64,000 nucleotides of DNA from Eupeodes corollae (lineage: Eukaryota > Arthropoda > Insecta > Diptera > Syrphidae), in contig NC_079148.1 of assembly GCF_945859685.1 (NCBI RefSeq), positions 88,417,007 to 88,481,006 on the forward strand, in the 5' to 3' direction. Under the pieces are notes generated by a model. The model saw nothing but the letters and a program-made list of their open reading frames with translations. It made no database searches and was not told where the DNA came from. This document shows, one piece after another, positions 11,918 to 22,208 of the stretch. Position numbers and translations under genes: made by a program. The stretch's first letter is position 1. The number at the start of each line of letters is the position of its first letter.

Positions 11918-12860
11918 TCATGATACCAGCATATCTAAATATTGTCGGCTTAATTTTGTTTCATAATTATAATAATATGCCAAAGACACAGTGTGAGTAT
12001 TGGCAAAAGAAGGAAGGGTCGGATAGGAGGTGTCGGTGTACATTAATTTTGAGTTTCTGAACATGGCAATGATAGGGAAAGGTAGAGCGTGGCAAGGCAT
12101 TCCACATTCGCGGAGTACGGCTAACAAATGAATCTAGTACTCTATATTACGGTCGAAGTTTGGTTCAAGGGTAAACTGATTTGCATTCCTAAAAGCGCGA
12201 ATATTACGGTTCAATTGTTTAGGGCAGGAATGGAACTGTCTATATTTCTAGAACGATGTAATCGACTTGATGATGCTAATTTCACCAATCATTTTAAAAT
12301 TCTGTCCAAGAGGCTTAAATAAGTTACTGTAGCACCAGCCCAGAGATGGGAGCTATACAAGTTTTGGACGCACATACATATATATGTACATAGGTTTTGT
12401 AGAATGTAGCCTGAGCAGACGGCGAGAAAAATGCCTTGCATCGTCTCAAAAAACCTAGACAATTTGGGGCATTTTTGGCAACCAATGGTGAATTGGTGCA
12501 AATTCCAAAGATATCGAGATTCGCAGATTCGTTGATGCAAGTGCCACACATAGATATAGTGGCAAGGAGGGTATATCCCGCTTTAACGATCCAAAACAGC
12601 ATTGGGGTTTCAAAGCATTAAATTCCAAACAGTTTATTATTCCCACTCGTACAGAGGTGTGTAGATTGGAATTTAATGAACTTATCCGAAAAGGAGGGTT
12701 GTGACGTTGTGAGTCTGGGAACGAATATGAAAAGCTAGGAATGCTATTGTCAGTGAAACAATTAATTGGATTAGAAAACGCAGACAGGAGATCAATTATA
12801 AAAATGACGAAAAGGGTCGGAGACAAAACGGAGCCTTGGGGCACACCGCACCATTAATAA
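11918..12860 (-). pseudogene. 3' part of a Jockey/CR1-like LINE reverse transcriptase (family J1)
   Basis: The minus strand gives PQGSVLSPTLFVIFIIDLL at about 12788-12844, then CFTDNS where an intact copy would have FADD, then GFLRRCKAFFSPS and an LWAGA..TYLSLLDRI motif near 12300-12350, typical of the C-terminal RT region. A trailing block near 12040-12100 resembles the terminal 'Trp-Asn-Ala-Leu-Pro' segment of such elements. Frameshifts are frequent. The same family recurs on + at 39560-42245. Catalytic residues are altered and the copy is 5' truncated, so it is dead. Confidence 0.7.
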
Positions 12861-14885
12861 TATGATGCGAATGGATCATGTTATGTTTAGTAGATTGATA
12901 ATAAAATCAATACGTTTATTTGATTTTAAAGTATTGACGTATTCAAATTTTGAACACAAACTTGGAATCGCCGGCTGTCCGCTTAGGTGCCGTTTAATAG
13001 TTTGAATCAACATCAATTTGTATACGATAAACTTCAAGCCATTTAAAATCCCATCATAAGTCAATTAACTAGAAAAAAGTACAAACATATGTATGTATTT
13101 TCTTAATCTCAATAGCCTAGTACTTTCAGAAAAATATGTTATTCACTTCAAAAAGGGGTTGAATCAGAAGTGTATTGCTTAGGGTAACATTAAATTTTTG
13201 TGGGTCACATTTTTTGCACAACTTATTCGGTTTCAAAGGGGACTTTTTGCAGAAAATCTTTTACGAACACTGAAATAGGATCGCAGGGAATTATAAAAAG
13301 TAGGTATAAGAACCCAAACACCTAAACAGTTAAAATGTCTACAGTTAGGAATCATATCCGTGTGTGTATACGAGTCTATATCCTCTACAAGAGAAACACG
13401 AAATATGAGGCAGACGGCCTATGTTCAAAGGCGTCCAATCCTACAAGCGCATTTGAAAATTATTTAATATTAGATCATTATGTTTCGCCGCTGAACAGTA
13501 CAAGCTGGTGATCCTTAACAATCTAAATGCAGCTGTTTGTAGAACCAGAACTTTTGATTGGCTTTGTTTGCCAAAATCTAGACATATGTGTACTCATTCA
13601 AAATGCCATTGGTTAGAGGAAAAAAGTTTAGTTGTTCATTAAATGTGATAGATTGATATCTATCTATGTAGGTACTTCAAATGCAGTTAATATTCAAATA
13701 AAATCTAGAATACAAATAAAATACCTACATACATATGTCCTAGAATTGAGACTTTTTGTCTTGAGTGTGTTATTTTGTTATCGTCTAGTTCACTATATTA
13801 TTTCAAAAATGTACCCATAATATAGTTACATAATGGAGTAATAAAGTTTATAAAAATAGCCACATTTAGGACAAACTTAGGTTTTTGACGCAGAAGATTT
13901 TAACATTATTTCGATTTTTGGAATCACAAAATATGTACTCCTAATATTTCTTTCGTAATTTGACGAAGTTGAACTCTGATAACGACTTTATCCTATTACT
14001 GGGCCCAGTGCATTCACTAATGTAAAATTAATCAAAATCATTGATCAGGTTTTCGAAAAACTTGTGATTGGTATAATGTGCAAGAGGCGATCCAATTCCC
14101 CCGTTTAAGAGGGGTTTAGAGAAAAATAACGGTAACACTTATAGAGTAAGTAATGATTTAAAAAGCCATAAACCCTTTCTTTAATTTTATTGTCTAATGG
14201 AAAATACATTGAATGTCAAATCGAATCTCAATTTGTTAGTACACGCACTGATGCCTTCCAGGTGGTGTGGTAAGCGCCTTACCAGTTGCCAACATATGTA
14301 AAATGGACTTGACAACTTTTTTTTAAATAAAACACAAACCATTTGAGATATTTTATAAACTTTATTATCGGCTTGAAGTACAATCAAAAAAATTATGAAT
14401 GGAACTCAATTTGAAAATGTTGGGCTTACTAAATAAATTGTCAATGACAGTTTAATGAATAGTAAAAGGGTGCTTTCAGATGTATTGTTTTATATTATTT
14501 AAACCACATTGAAAGGAGATATTAAAATACACATAGGGGTGGTTCACACTACACTTTTAAACATGTGTAGTTATACTCTAGCACCTCGTAGTATGGTCCG
14601 GAATGGACTAGCTGAAGAGTTTGTATTGTTCATAGCCAAAGTTTGTGGTCTTAGAAAATCAATGGTTTTATCATTTTTTTAAAAACTCGATTTAAGAAAA
14701 AATGTACAATTCTTCATACAAAAATCAAATTATATGAAATAATATATGAAATATATACCATAAGTAATAGCCTGCTTTGAATGTTGGTTTAAGCCATTAC
14801 AAGCACTCCCAAGGGGATTGCGGATATCAGTAGCCCTAAATTCAAATCAAAGAACATATTCTAAACATGTTCTACTATTAATTAT
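12861..14885. other. Gene-free stretch
   Basis: A frame at 12876-13064 (-) may be more RT from the neighbouring LINE (a YDGILNGL block), but the match is weak. The rest shows no domain and no repeat shared within the window. Confidence 0.35.
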
Positions 14886-14887
14886 TA

Positions 14888-15450
14888 AGCCTAGTACATA
14901 AGCCTAGTACATACTTCTTCGTGAAGTGAACGTTCGCCAGTGGAGAAAGTGAACTTTTGACATTGCTCACTGGTACACACTTGTGAGTACACGTTGTGAA
15001 CATGAACAAACCAAATGTCAAAGCTTCACCAACAGTTCCCGTACATTTTGCACGTGAATTGCCCGTGAACGAAAACTCTCCACTTTGTTCTCCACTCAGC
15101 TTCACGAGCAAGTTCACGGGTGAACCAAAAACTGAAATTTGTATGGGTTCACGAGATGGTTCACAAGTATGTACTAGGCTATACTTGTGAACCATCTCGT
15201 GAACCCATACAAATTTCAGTTTTTGGTTCACCCGTGAACTTGCTCGTGAAGCTGAGTGGAGAACAAAGTGGAGAGTTTTCGTTCACGGGCAATTCACGTG
15301 CAAAATGTACGGGAACTGTTGGTGAAGCTTTGACATTTGGTTTGTTCATGTTCACAACGTGTACTCACAAGTGTGTACCAGTGAGCAATGTCAAAAGTTC
15401 ACTTTCTCCATTGGCGAACGTTCACTTCACGAGGAAGTATGTACTAGGCT
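14888..15450. mobile_element. Near-perfect long palindrome, head-to-head MITE dimer
   Basis: Two arms of about 270 bp (14901-15170 and 15181-15450) are inverted copies with only two differences that I can find by eye. The end motif AGCCTAGTAC occurs at 14888 and 14901, and in reverse complement at the exact centre (15171-15180) and at the right end (15441-15450). So it looks like two inverted copies of a 280 bp element sharing the middle terminus. The outer ends are flanked by TTA on both sides. The unit is richer in GC than its surroundings and full of GTGAAC/GTTCAC hexamers. ORFs of 117 and 124 aa here are mirror images created by the palindrome and not genes. A transcript would fold into a long hairpin. 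Confidence 0.85.
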
Positions 15451-15554
15451 TTAATGCAAACACATTTTTGAAAAGTCTACACGGAACTCCCTGATTTATT
15501 AATAGAAATGCATGGAAAGTTTAATTACCGATCAAGTTGGGATCAAACAAATGG

Positions 15555-16471
15555 TGGGTTAGGTTAGGTTATAGTGGATGTCCACGACGTCATCCATAGC
15601 GACAACCTCCAGCTTCGCACCTGGCCAAACTTCACCTAACCGGCTGACAGCGAGCTTGTATAGGTCACAAGACCATAATTTTGACATGGCCTTGATGTCA
15701 ATCCCCATCGCTTATGGAAGGAAGTGGTAATGGAAGCTCCCTCAAAATGCTCAAAAAGCTACCCGAGAACTTAACCTTGACCAATTGCCAACGATCAGCC
15801 GATATTGTGCCATCATCATCGCTCCTGTCAATAGCCGCAACCACGACTTTGCCCTTCGCGACGTCACTGAAACTGGGTTGTTTCTTGATGGGATTGAGGG
15901 GAGTGCTGGTGTTGTGCACCCGAGGTAGTTTTGGTTTGGGTACGGCCCCCTCAAGAGACCTTTCTCTACGCCTAGTAGAGTCCTTACTGGTCCTTGTTGT
16001 AGCAAGTATGCTTTTAGCCCATTCCACGCTAGCGGTTTGCTGCGGTGTCCTCTCAGCCTCCGATGATGCACCAGAGGCCTTTAAGATTTTCGCCGCTTGC
16101 AGCCTTTGTCTATAAAGGCTTTTTGAGAGTTTTCCATTTCTGGATGTACTCTCATAAGTAGTGGTAGGGCAATTTATCACAACCATGTCACTACTGAAAT
16201 TAGGTATCGCTACCTTCATATTCTCGTTGCTATCAACAGCAGAGGAGGGTCCATGGTTAGCCACTACTCCCTTCTCTGTGTTGGCCGTAGGAGATACGGC
16301 AGCAGGCTTTGACACCAAGCTGCCGCCCGGTCCTGAAGAGATGCCAGTCTCATCGTTTTTTTCATTTTTGTTTTGTTTTTGTACATCTTGGTCCCATGAG
16401 ATGCGAAGAAAAGAGGTCCGTCTGCACAGAGATTCGCATGTACAGATAAGGCTAGTGAATTCGGAGGTCAC
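15555..16471 (-). pseudogene. LINE ORF1-like protein with DUF4780-type domain, 3' broken
   Basis: An open frame of 257 codons (16471-15698) is low in complexity and Ser/Pro/Lys-rich at first. It carries a short W-A-K-S-I-L segment at about residue 150, then SFSDVAKGKVVVAAIDRSDD at about residue 200, followed by DGTISADRW. This Ile-Asp-Arg-Ser-Asp...Trp block is characteristic of the DUF4780 region found in insect LINE-associated proteins. After the stop the other frame goes on with WPGAKLEVV near 15590-15630, which belongs to the same domain, so a frameshift has cut the protein. No zinc knuckle and no reverse transcriptase follow. I infer a truncated non-LTR retrotransposon and not a host gene. 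Confidence 0.6.
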
Positions 16472-16511
16472 CAGGTATCCGGATACTCCGTTAGAGACTG
16501 GGCTATTTTAG

Positions 16512-17100
16512 AATTGGGCCCCAGCCAGGCTGATCATCGACACGGGTCGTTTAACACCTTAGATCCAGCCCAATAAAGATGAGAGGTGGTTGGGGAAGAA
16601 GAGATAGGGTAAGGAGTCACTTGATGTTAAGAACATCATTCTAATATGTAAGGAAATGGTTAGTATCGGTAAACAGCAATTGAGCTAGGTTACCTAGGGT
16701 GGGAAGGATAACCGGAGACAGGAGCCCTATCTAGCTTTTTCGCTATTACAACGTGGGAGGTGGGATGGGAGTTGGTGACACAAGCATTGGCTTGTATGCC
16801 TTGTTTATGTGGGAAGGGGTGATGATTCTGGAAAGGTGGAGGGATAAGAACGTCCTTTAATTTCAGGAATCATCTGGAGAAATTTCTCGAAAATCAATGA
16901 TCTTACTCAGCTTCAGCCTTATGTTGTTGTTCGTCATCACCACCTGCCAATAATTCACGTCAGCAAAATATCGCATATTAAAGCAAAGCAAAGCCAATGC
17001 ACTCGATATCACGACATCGACATGAATTATTGTTTTGTTTATTTCCAGCTCATACACTATCAATAGTATTGACGGATATTACTACCGATAAAAGTTAAAG
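16512..17100 (-). other. Probable 5' leader of the LINE ORF1 at 15555-16471
   Basis: GC-richer than the surroundings and rich in G runs on + (C runs on -), directly upstream of the ORF1-like frame on the same strand. No coding potential is seen. Assignment as a LINE 5' UTR is inferred from position and composition only. Confidence 0.35.
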
Positions 17101-18005
17101 TAGAATCTTACTACGGGGGTTTTTGACATTTTCACGAGTCTCCAATGGATCTTATGTGATTTCGTTCTCAAAAGTTGGTGCGATTGATATTGCATTTGTA
17201 TCTCGATCGATGTGTTCATTGAGAAGTTGTGCATTTGGAATCATGTGTTTTCCATTGGCGAAAAAAATCAATCTGTTACCGTCAATATTATTTAGTTCTG
17301 TTTATGAAAATGGACTAACTGGGCTTATTTTGCAAGAGAAAACAATAGAAAAGATAAATAAGTTTTGCTATAAATGTTTATCTCAGTTTAGTCTACGAAC
17401 AAATCCAATTCTTGAAGTTTTTATTTTATGTCAAATTGTTTGGTTAAAACTCTGAAATCGACTATCACCTTACACAGACGTATTTTCTTGATTTTGACTA
17501 AACTATTGAAAAATCAGCTTACCCGCTCAAATATAAGAACTGGACTACTGTGGATCGTTTTTTTGGCAATTTCTCATTGTACTATATATGGAATACCAAA
17601 AAAACACGGCTTATGATAAAATATCTATATAAAACATTTGTGAACACTTTAAGCTTCCAAACAAGGGATTGAGAAAACTTTAGAATAGTTTATTCTGAAG
17701 TTAAGTAAACCCGTGATAGCTTGATGTTTTTGTTAATAAGGGTAGGTCAGTTGGTTTAAATGTTAACATGGATTTAATGTAGACGGCCGTTAAATAAATT
17801 ATCGAAACCTAGTAGGTAGTAACCTAGGTTTGTACTTGTTGTTCGCATGTCGTTTAAATTTTTAGTTGTTGAAACGAGTTGTCTATAAAAAGTGAAATTG
17901 AAGTTTGTGAGTATTTTTGAGCTTAAATAAAGTTGATTATTTTGAAAACTTAAGTATTATTTTCTTGTTATAAAGGGGCGGATAGATGTTTAAATGGAAC
18001 AAAAC
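17101..18005. other. Gene-free stretch
   Basis: An open frame at 17123-17455 (+, 110 codons) has no recognisable domain or repeat relation. I treat it as chance. Confidence 0.4.
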
Positions 18006-18009
18006 AAGT

Positions 18010-18879
18010 TTGTGAGGAATAGGACATCATTCAAATGCCCGCCTCGGCTTCTTACGGTGGTACGGATCCGACTGGTCCAATTTTTAATTACTCTTCCGCA
18101 TAGATCCGACTGAATTTGAGCGATGGTCTATGTTATGTTCACCTTTAAGGCATCGGTCGATTTTGGTTTATTTGCAAAGACCTGCAACTTCAAGAAACTC
18201 TACAGGAAAAAGTCTAGCGGGTTCAAATTGCCTGACCTTGGTGGCCAAATTACATCAAACCTGCGAGAAATAACTTAACCTCAAATCGTTCATGCATAAT
18301 GTCAATTGTGGCGTTTACATTGTGGCACGTAACGCCGTCCTGGTGGAACCACATGTCGTCTAGGTCTATATTGTTCAATTTCCACACCAAAAGGTAACTT
18401 TTTGAGAATGCATTATCACCTGGTGGACCTGACGTGGGTTTGTGTCGTCCCATATATGTGCAATTTTGCTTGTTAACATAGCAGTTTATCCAAAAATACG
18501 CCTCGTCACTATAGATAATTTTCGCCCAAATTAGGGGTCCTCTTCCAAACGATTCGAAGCCCAGTCCGCGAACAAGCGGCGTTGTATGTGTATGAACGTT
18601 GAGCTCCTGGGTCAGTTGGATCTTGTACGTGTGTAGGCCCAAGTCCCGACGCATAATTCGCCCAGTTGAAGTCTGCCAAAGGACGAGTTCTTTGGCACGG
18701 CGAGGAATTGAATGTCTTCGGTTCTGCTGTACACTTTCTTCCGATCTTGCATTCCCTGAACGTACGGGTGTTGGCTGATTGTTTACTGCACGGGTCGTCT
18801 CAAATTCGGCGACCAAACGTTGAACGAACAAACTTTTTGATAATAAAGTTTTATTATCGGGAGTTGTGTAACTTCCCAT
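18010..18879 (-). pseudogene. Mariner-like transposase relic (DUF4817 type)
   Basis: The frame opens near 18879 with a short piece of the N-terminal helix-turn-helix. An internal deletion joins it to SLFVQRLVAEFETT, followed by RRAKELVLWQTSTGRIMRRD and the LGLHTYKIQLTQEL linker. The catalytic domain follows with IIYSDEAYFWINCYVNKQN (first Asp kept), then DLDDMWFHQDGVTCH (second Asp kept). Past the stop at 18250 the reading goes on in another frame near 18180-18240 with WPPRSGNLNPLDFFL, where the third acidic position follows NLNP. The stop, frameshift and missing central segment make it inactive. A second piece of the same family lies at 27884-28174. Confidence 0.85.
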
Positions 18880-19052
18880 GATGATTGGGCATAAACAACT
18901 GAATAATAAACAAAAGATTTGACGGATATCACCAAAACAAAATGGCCACCATGAGGCGCCAAAATCTACCTAATAATAATTTTTAAAGATGCTGCTGTCC
19001 AGATGGAAATCTGAAGCTGGTTTTCCGGGAACAGTATACACGGCCTCTTAAA

Positions 19053-19990
19053 ATGGATGGATCGAGGAACCAAAGTTTTTCAATTGTTTTAATTGATGGC
19101 TTTATTCTTTTTGTAAAAAATATTCATGGTGGAGTAGAGTTTCAAGATCAAGCAACATTTTTCGTATACTATGGTCATTGCAGTCACATAAGCGTCCAAA
19201 TAGTTTATAAAGCCTCGCCGAATAATGTTGTGTTAATGCGCCTACCTAGTCCTCAAACTGATAATGGAACCACTGGAGTACTGGACATATGCGTATTTAG
19301 ACCAGTAAAAACCTTTTGGGGAAAAAATTTAGCTTTTGAGAAATCGCAAATTAATAAAGGTTGTATGCGTCCCAAAAAATACATAGATGTTTTTGAAACT
19401 TATTGGGAAAACCTGGAAAGATCCTATGATCGCTGCCAAAATAATATCCTTATTTTTCAACGGAATTAATCCTGTTGATCGAAGTAAGTTTCCATGAAAA
19501 CGAGTTTCCACCAGAAGCTCTGGAAAGGTAACGGTCAAATTTGAATAATGAGTTTGGACAAACAACCCTAAAATATGAAAGAAGGCACAAAAACGATATG
19601 AATTGAATATAGCAAATTCCATTAAAACACTTAGTGAACTGCAACCTGTTATGGAGTCTACAGCACCTTTATTTTGCCTCCGAATTCTCAATTACAAGCA
19701 ATCAAACCACCTCTCAAAGAGAAAGCTTATGACTTATGTTGAGGTTCTTACATCGCAAAGTGTTCTTAATCGACTTTAAGAAGCTGAAGATCTTAAGAAA
19801 GCACGACAAACACCCAAACACAAGCCTAGGAGGAAAAAGACTGTTCAAAACCAACGTTCTATAAAAAAAAAGACACATTATATCGAGTTCTGAGAAATCA
19901 GAAAATGAGAAAAAACATCGAATACGATGAGGACAGCCCATGGAATAAGAAGTTTGAATACGACGGTGTCCACGAGCAATTATAACCTGT
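19053..19990 (+). pseudogene. Pogo/Tigger-like DDE_1 transposase relic, C-terminal half
   Basis: The frame at 19053-19466 reads like the second half of a DDE_1 catalytic domain: a YGHCSHIS block (DGHxSH in active forms), VVLMRLPSPQTDNG (CLPPHTTH position), then LDICVFRPVKTFWGKN, the usual LDVxVFxPLKxxW signature. Downstream frames up to about 19990 hold a Lys-rich tail as in pogo proteins. The first Asp of the triad lies upstream and is not recognisable, and the DGH Asp is replaced by Tyr, so it is inactive. The element ends are not clear. Confidence 0.7.
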
Positions 19991-19994
19991 TGGT

Positions 19995-22010
19995 GCCAAA
20001 ACACTCAATATTAAGGTCCCTTTCCAATGTTAACATTGCGGTAACCAACCTTTCAAGTGAATAGTCAAATTAAATGTGTCTCTGTTAACTTTAACCCCAT
20101 AGGTCCTAGTACTTAGGGAACAGAAGTTACTTGTCCGCATTTGCACCTGAATTTTTTAAATGATGAGGGAAATGTTAACACTACTCAAAAAAATGTTTTT
20201 GTGTTTTTATGCATTTATTTACACATAACAAGCAGAGTATTAGATTTCAAAAGTTAAACAAAATTAAATTTAATACTCTTATATTTTCTGAAAAACAATA
20301 TTTTTCTAAAAAATGCAAAAACTGTCCACATCTACCCCCAAACGACCCTAACTGACTCTGTACTATTTATATTCGACTTTAAATAGCTTATATTCACCTC
20401 GTTTTGGTAGGGTGAACATAAAATATATTCGAGAATCGAAATATCCACTCCATATGAACATAATGAAATTTATATCTATTCTCCTAATACTCTTGCATAC
20501 TTTCCGAAACTAAAGCGTTTTAATAAACGTCAATGAAGGCACGAGTATGATAATTGTTAATGGATTTCTGTAGAGGGGACAAATAGAAGCATTTTTGACG
20601 CATTTGTTTTTTTAAAATTGTTTGATTATATTCTGAATTGGCTTAACTTTTTTGATTGTCTTAATCTTTTTTTATGAACAATGAAAATTTGGTGTTTTTA
20701 TGTTGTTTAGTTTATGAGAAAATTCAAATGTTCACTTGAATTTTAACCTCGTTTACTTAAATAAAACACTAGAACTTAAAATAACGGCATTAAAACATCG
20801 TATTAACATACAAGGATTCAGGTAAAAAACATTGTTTTCCAAGATCATCTAAAAAACCATCTAAATACCATATTTATCTTCGTTATGATTATTGCATAGT
20901 TCAATTAATTCCAAATTTAATTGCATGATTTTAGATTAATAGTTTCCTGTTTCCCATTGTGTTATCTTTTTTTGTGCAGCATACTTTTGTGATGATGTAT
21001 GTTATGATGATTGGACACGTTCAATTTCCGGTGGTGACTAACAAACACACAATACCAAGAGAGGGCGTGGTAATTCAAATAAATTATCATCGGTTTGAAT
21101 AATTTATTTGAATTAATCGGAATAACTATCGTAATCGGGCCGTAGAAATTAGCTTACAAAAAGTGAATTTCAATCCACAAACATAGACCCATAGCCGTTT
21201 TTCAATAAAATTCAAGTTTTAAGTTCCAAAAACTGGCAACAAAAACGTTGTTTTGTTGATGATTTCAATGTATTTTTATGAGCAACAATGTATTTCGTTT
21301 AAAGCTTTAAATCACGTAAAAATAAACATTTTTATTTCTGTCGATATGTTTTTCTATTGAGACATATTGTTTTAAAAATCAATTGAAGGCTCATTCCGTT
21401 TGAAAACAAAAATAAATCGTTTCAATATGATATAACCTCACCTCGGTCTGACTCAAAGCGAATGTTTCACATTTCTTTACAAATTATCGATAACACAACT
21501 ATATGGACAGTTTGGCATTATTGCTCTTATTGGGGCTCTCTAGATTACCTTTCATTCTTTCAGCCATTTGGATATTTTTCCAATAGCAAGGGATAAGCAA
21601 GAAATATTTTTTTTTGTTTTTGTGACATTATTTTTATAAGAGAAATATTTCAAATTCAAATTAAACGACTTTGAGTTATTTTCAAAGCCATTTCATTTTT
21701 TATTTTATTTTTTTTTAATAAAAATCGAAATAGCCCAGTTAATAGTTCCAAAAGAAACCCAAATGCATACGTTAAGTGCCTTATATATTCTGATTGCTTT
21801 AAATCGAGCCTTTTTGTACATAGTTTAAAACCTATTATTAAAAAAGTTTTCAATCACAAAAATATGTACTTGCATGTTGGAAATTTAAATTTGAATCAAT
21901 TGAAAACAACATAATCATTTTGACATTTTACCTGGTATCACTTTTTTCGATTCGCCGCAAAGAAAATAAAATTACTGGTAGCTGGCAGCATTTTATATCG
22001 GCGCGTTTTG
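19995..22010. other. Gene-free stretch upstream of citrate synthase
   Basis: No genes recognised. It holds a perfect 16 bp inverted repeat (21071-21086 and 21100-21115, TAATTCAAATAAATTA with 13 nt loop) and otherwise plain AT-rich sequence that may include upstream regulatory DNA of the citrate synthase gene. Confidence 0.4.
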
Positions 22011-22014
22011 CAAA

Positions 22015-22208
22015 AAACAAAAGAACGACAGTTCAGCAGAAAATTCAACTAGACAGACAGCGAACGTCCGTGCGGTGTAGAGCGCCAGAAAAGTTTCCCA
22101 AGTACACGAAGTTTTTTTTAGAACTCTCGTGTTGTGTGATTTTGATTTAGTTGAGAAATAATAATTTAATTGTCTTCTCTCGATCGGCAATAATACAAAT
22201 AATTAACA
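22015..22208 (+). promoter_or_regulatory. kdn: Likely start region and 5' leader of citrate synthase
   Basis: Just upstream of the ATG the sequence becomes less AT-rich (AGACAGACAGCGAACGTCCG at 22051-22070). An initiator-like TTCAGCA lies at about 22032, with no TATA box at the expected distance. The ATG at 22209 has a good fly context (AACAATGG). The exact start of transcription cannot be read from sequence. Confidence 0.3.

Noticed and set aside
14878..15494. Mirror-image ORFs of 117 and 124 codons
   Set aside because: They are the same sequence read from the two arms of the palindrome and have no domain; by-products of the inverted repeat.
15714..16115. 133-codon ORF on + over the LINE ORF1
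   Set aside because: Antisense shadow; the minus strand carries the DUF4780-type motifs.
17123..17455. 110-codon ORF on +
   Set aside because: No recognisable domain, no splice context and no related copy.
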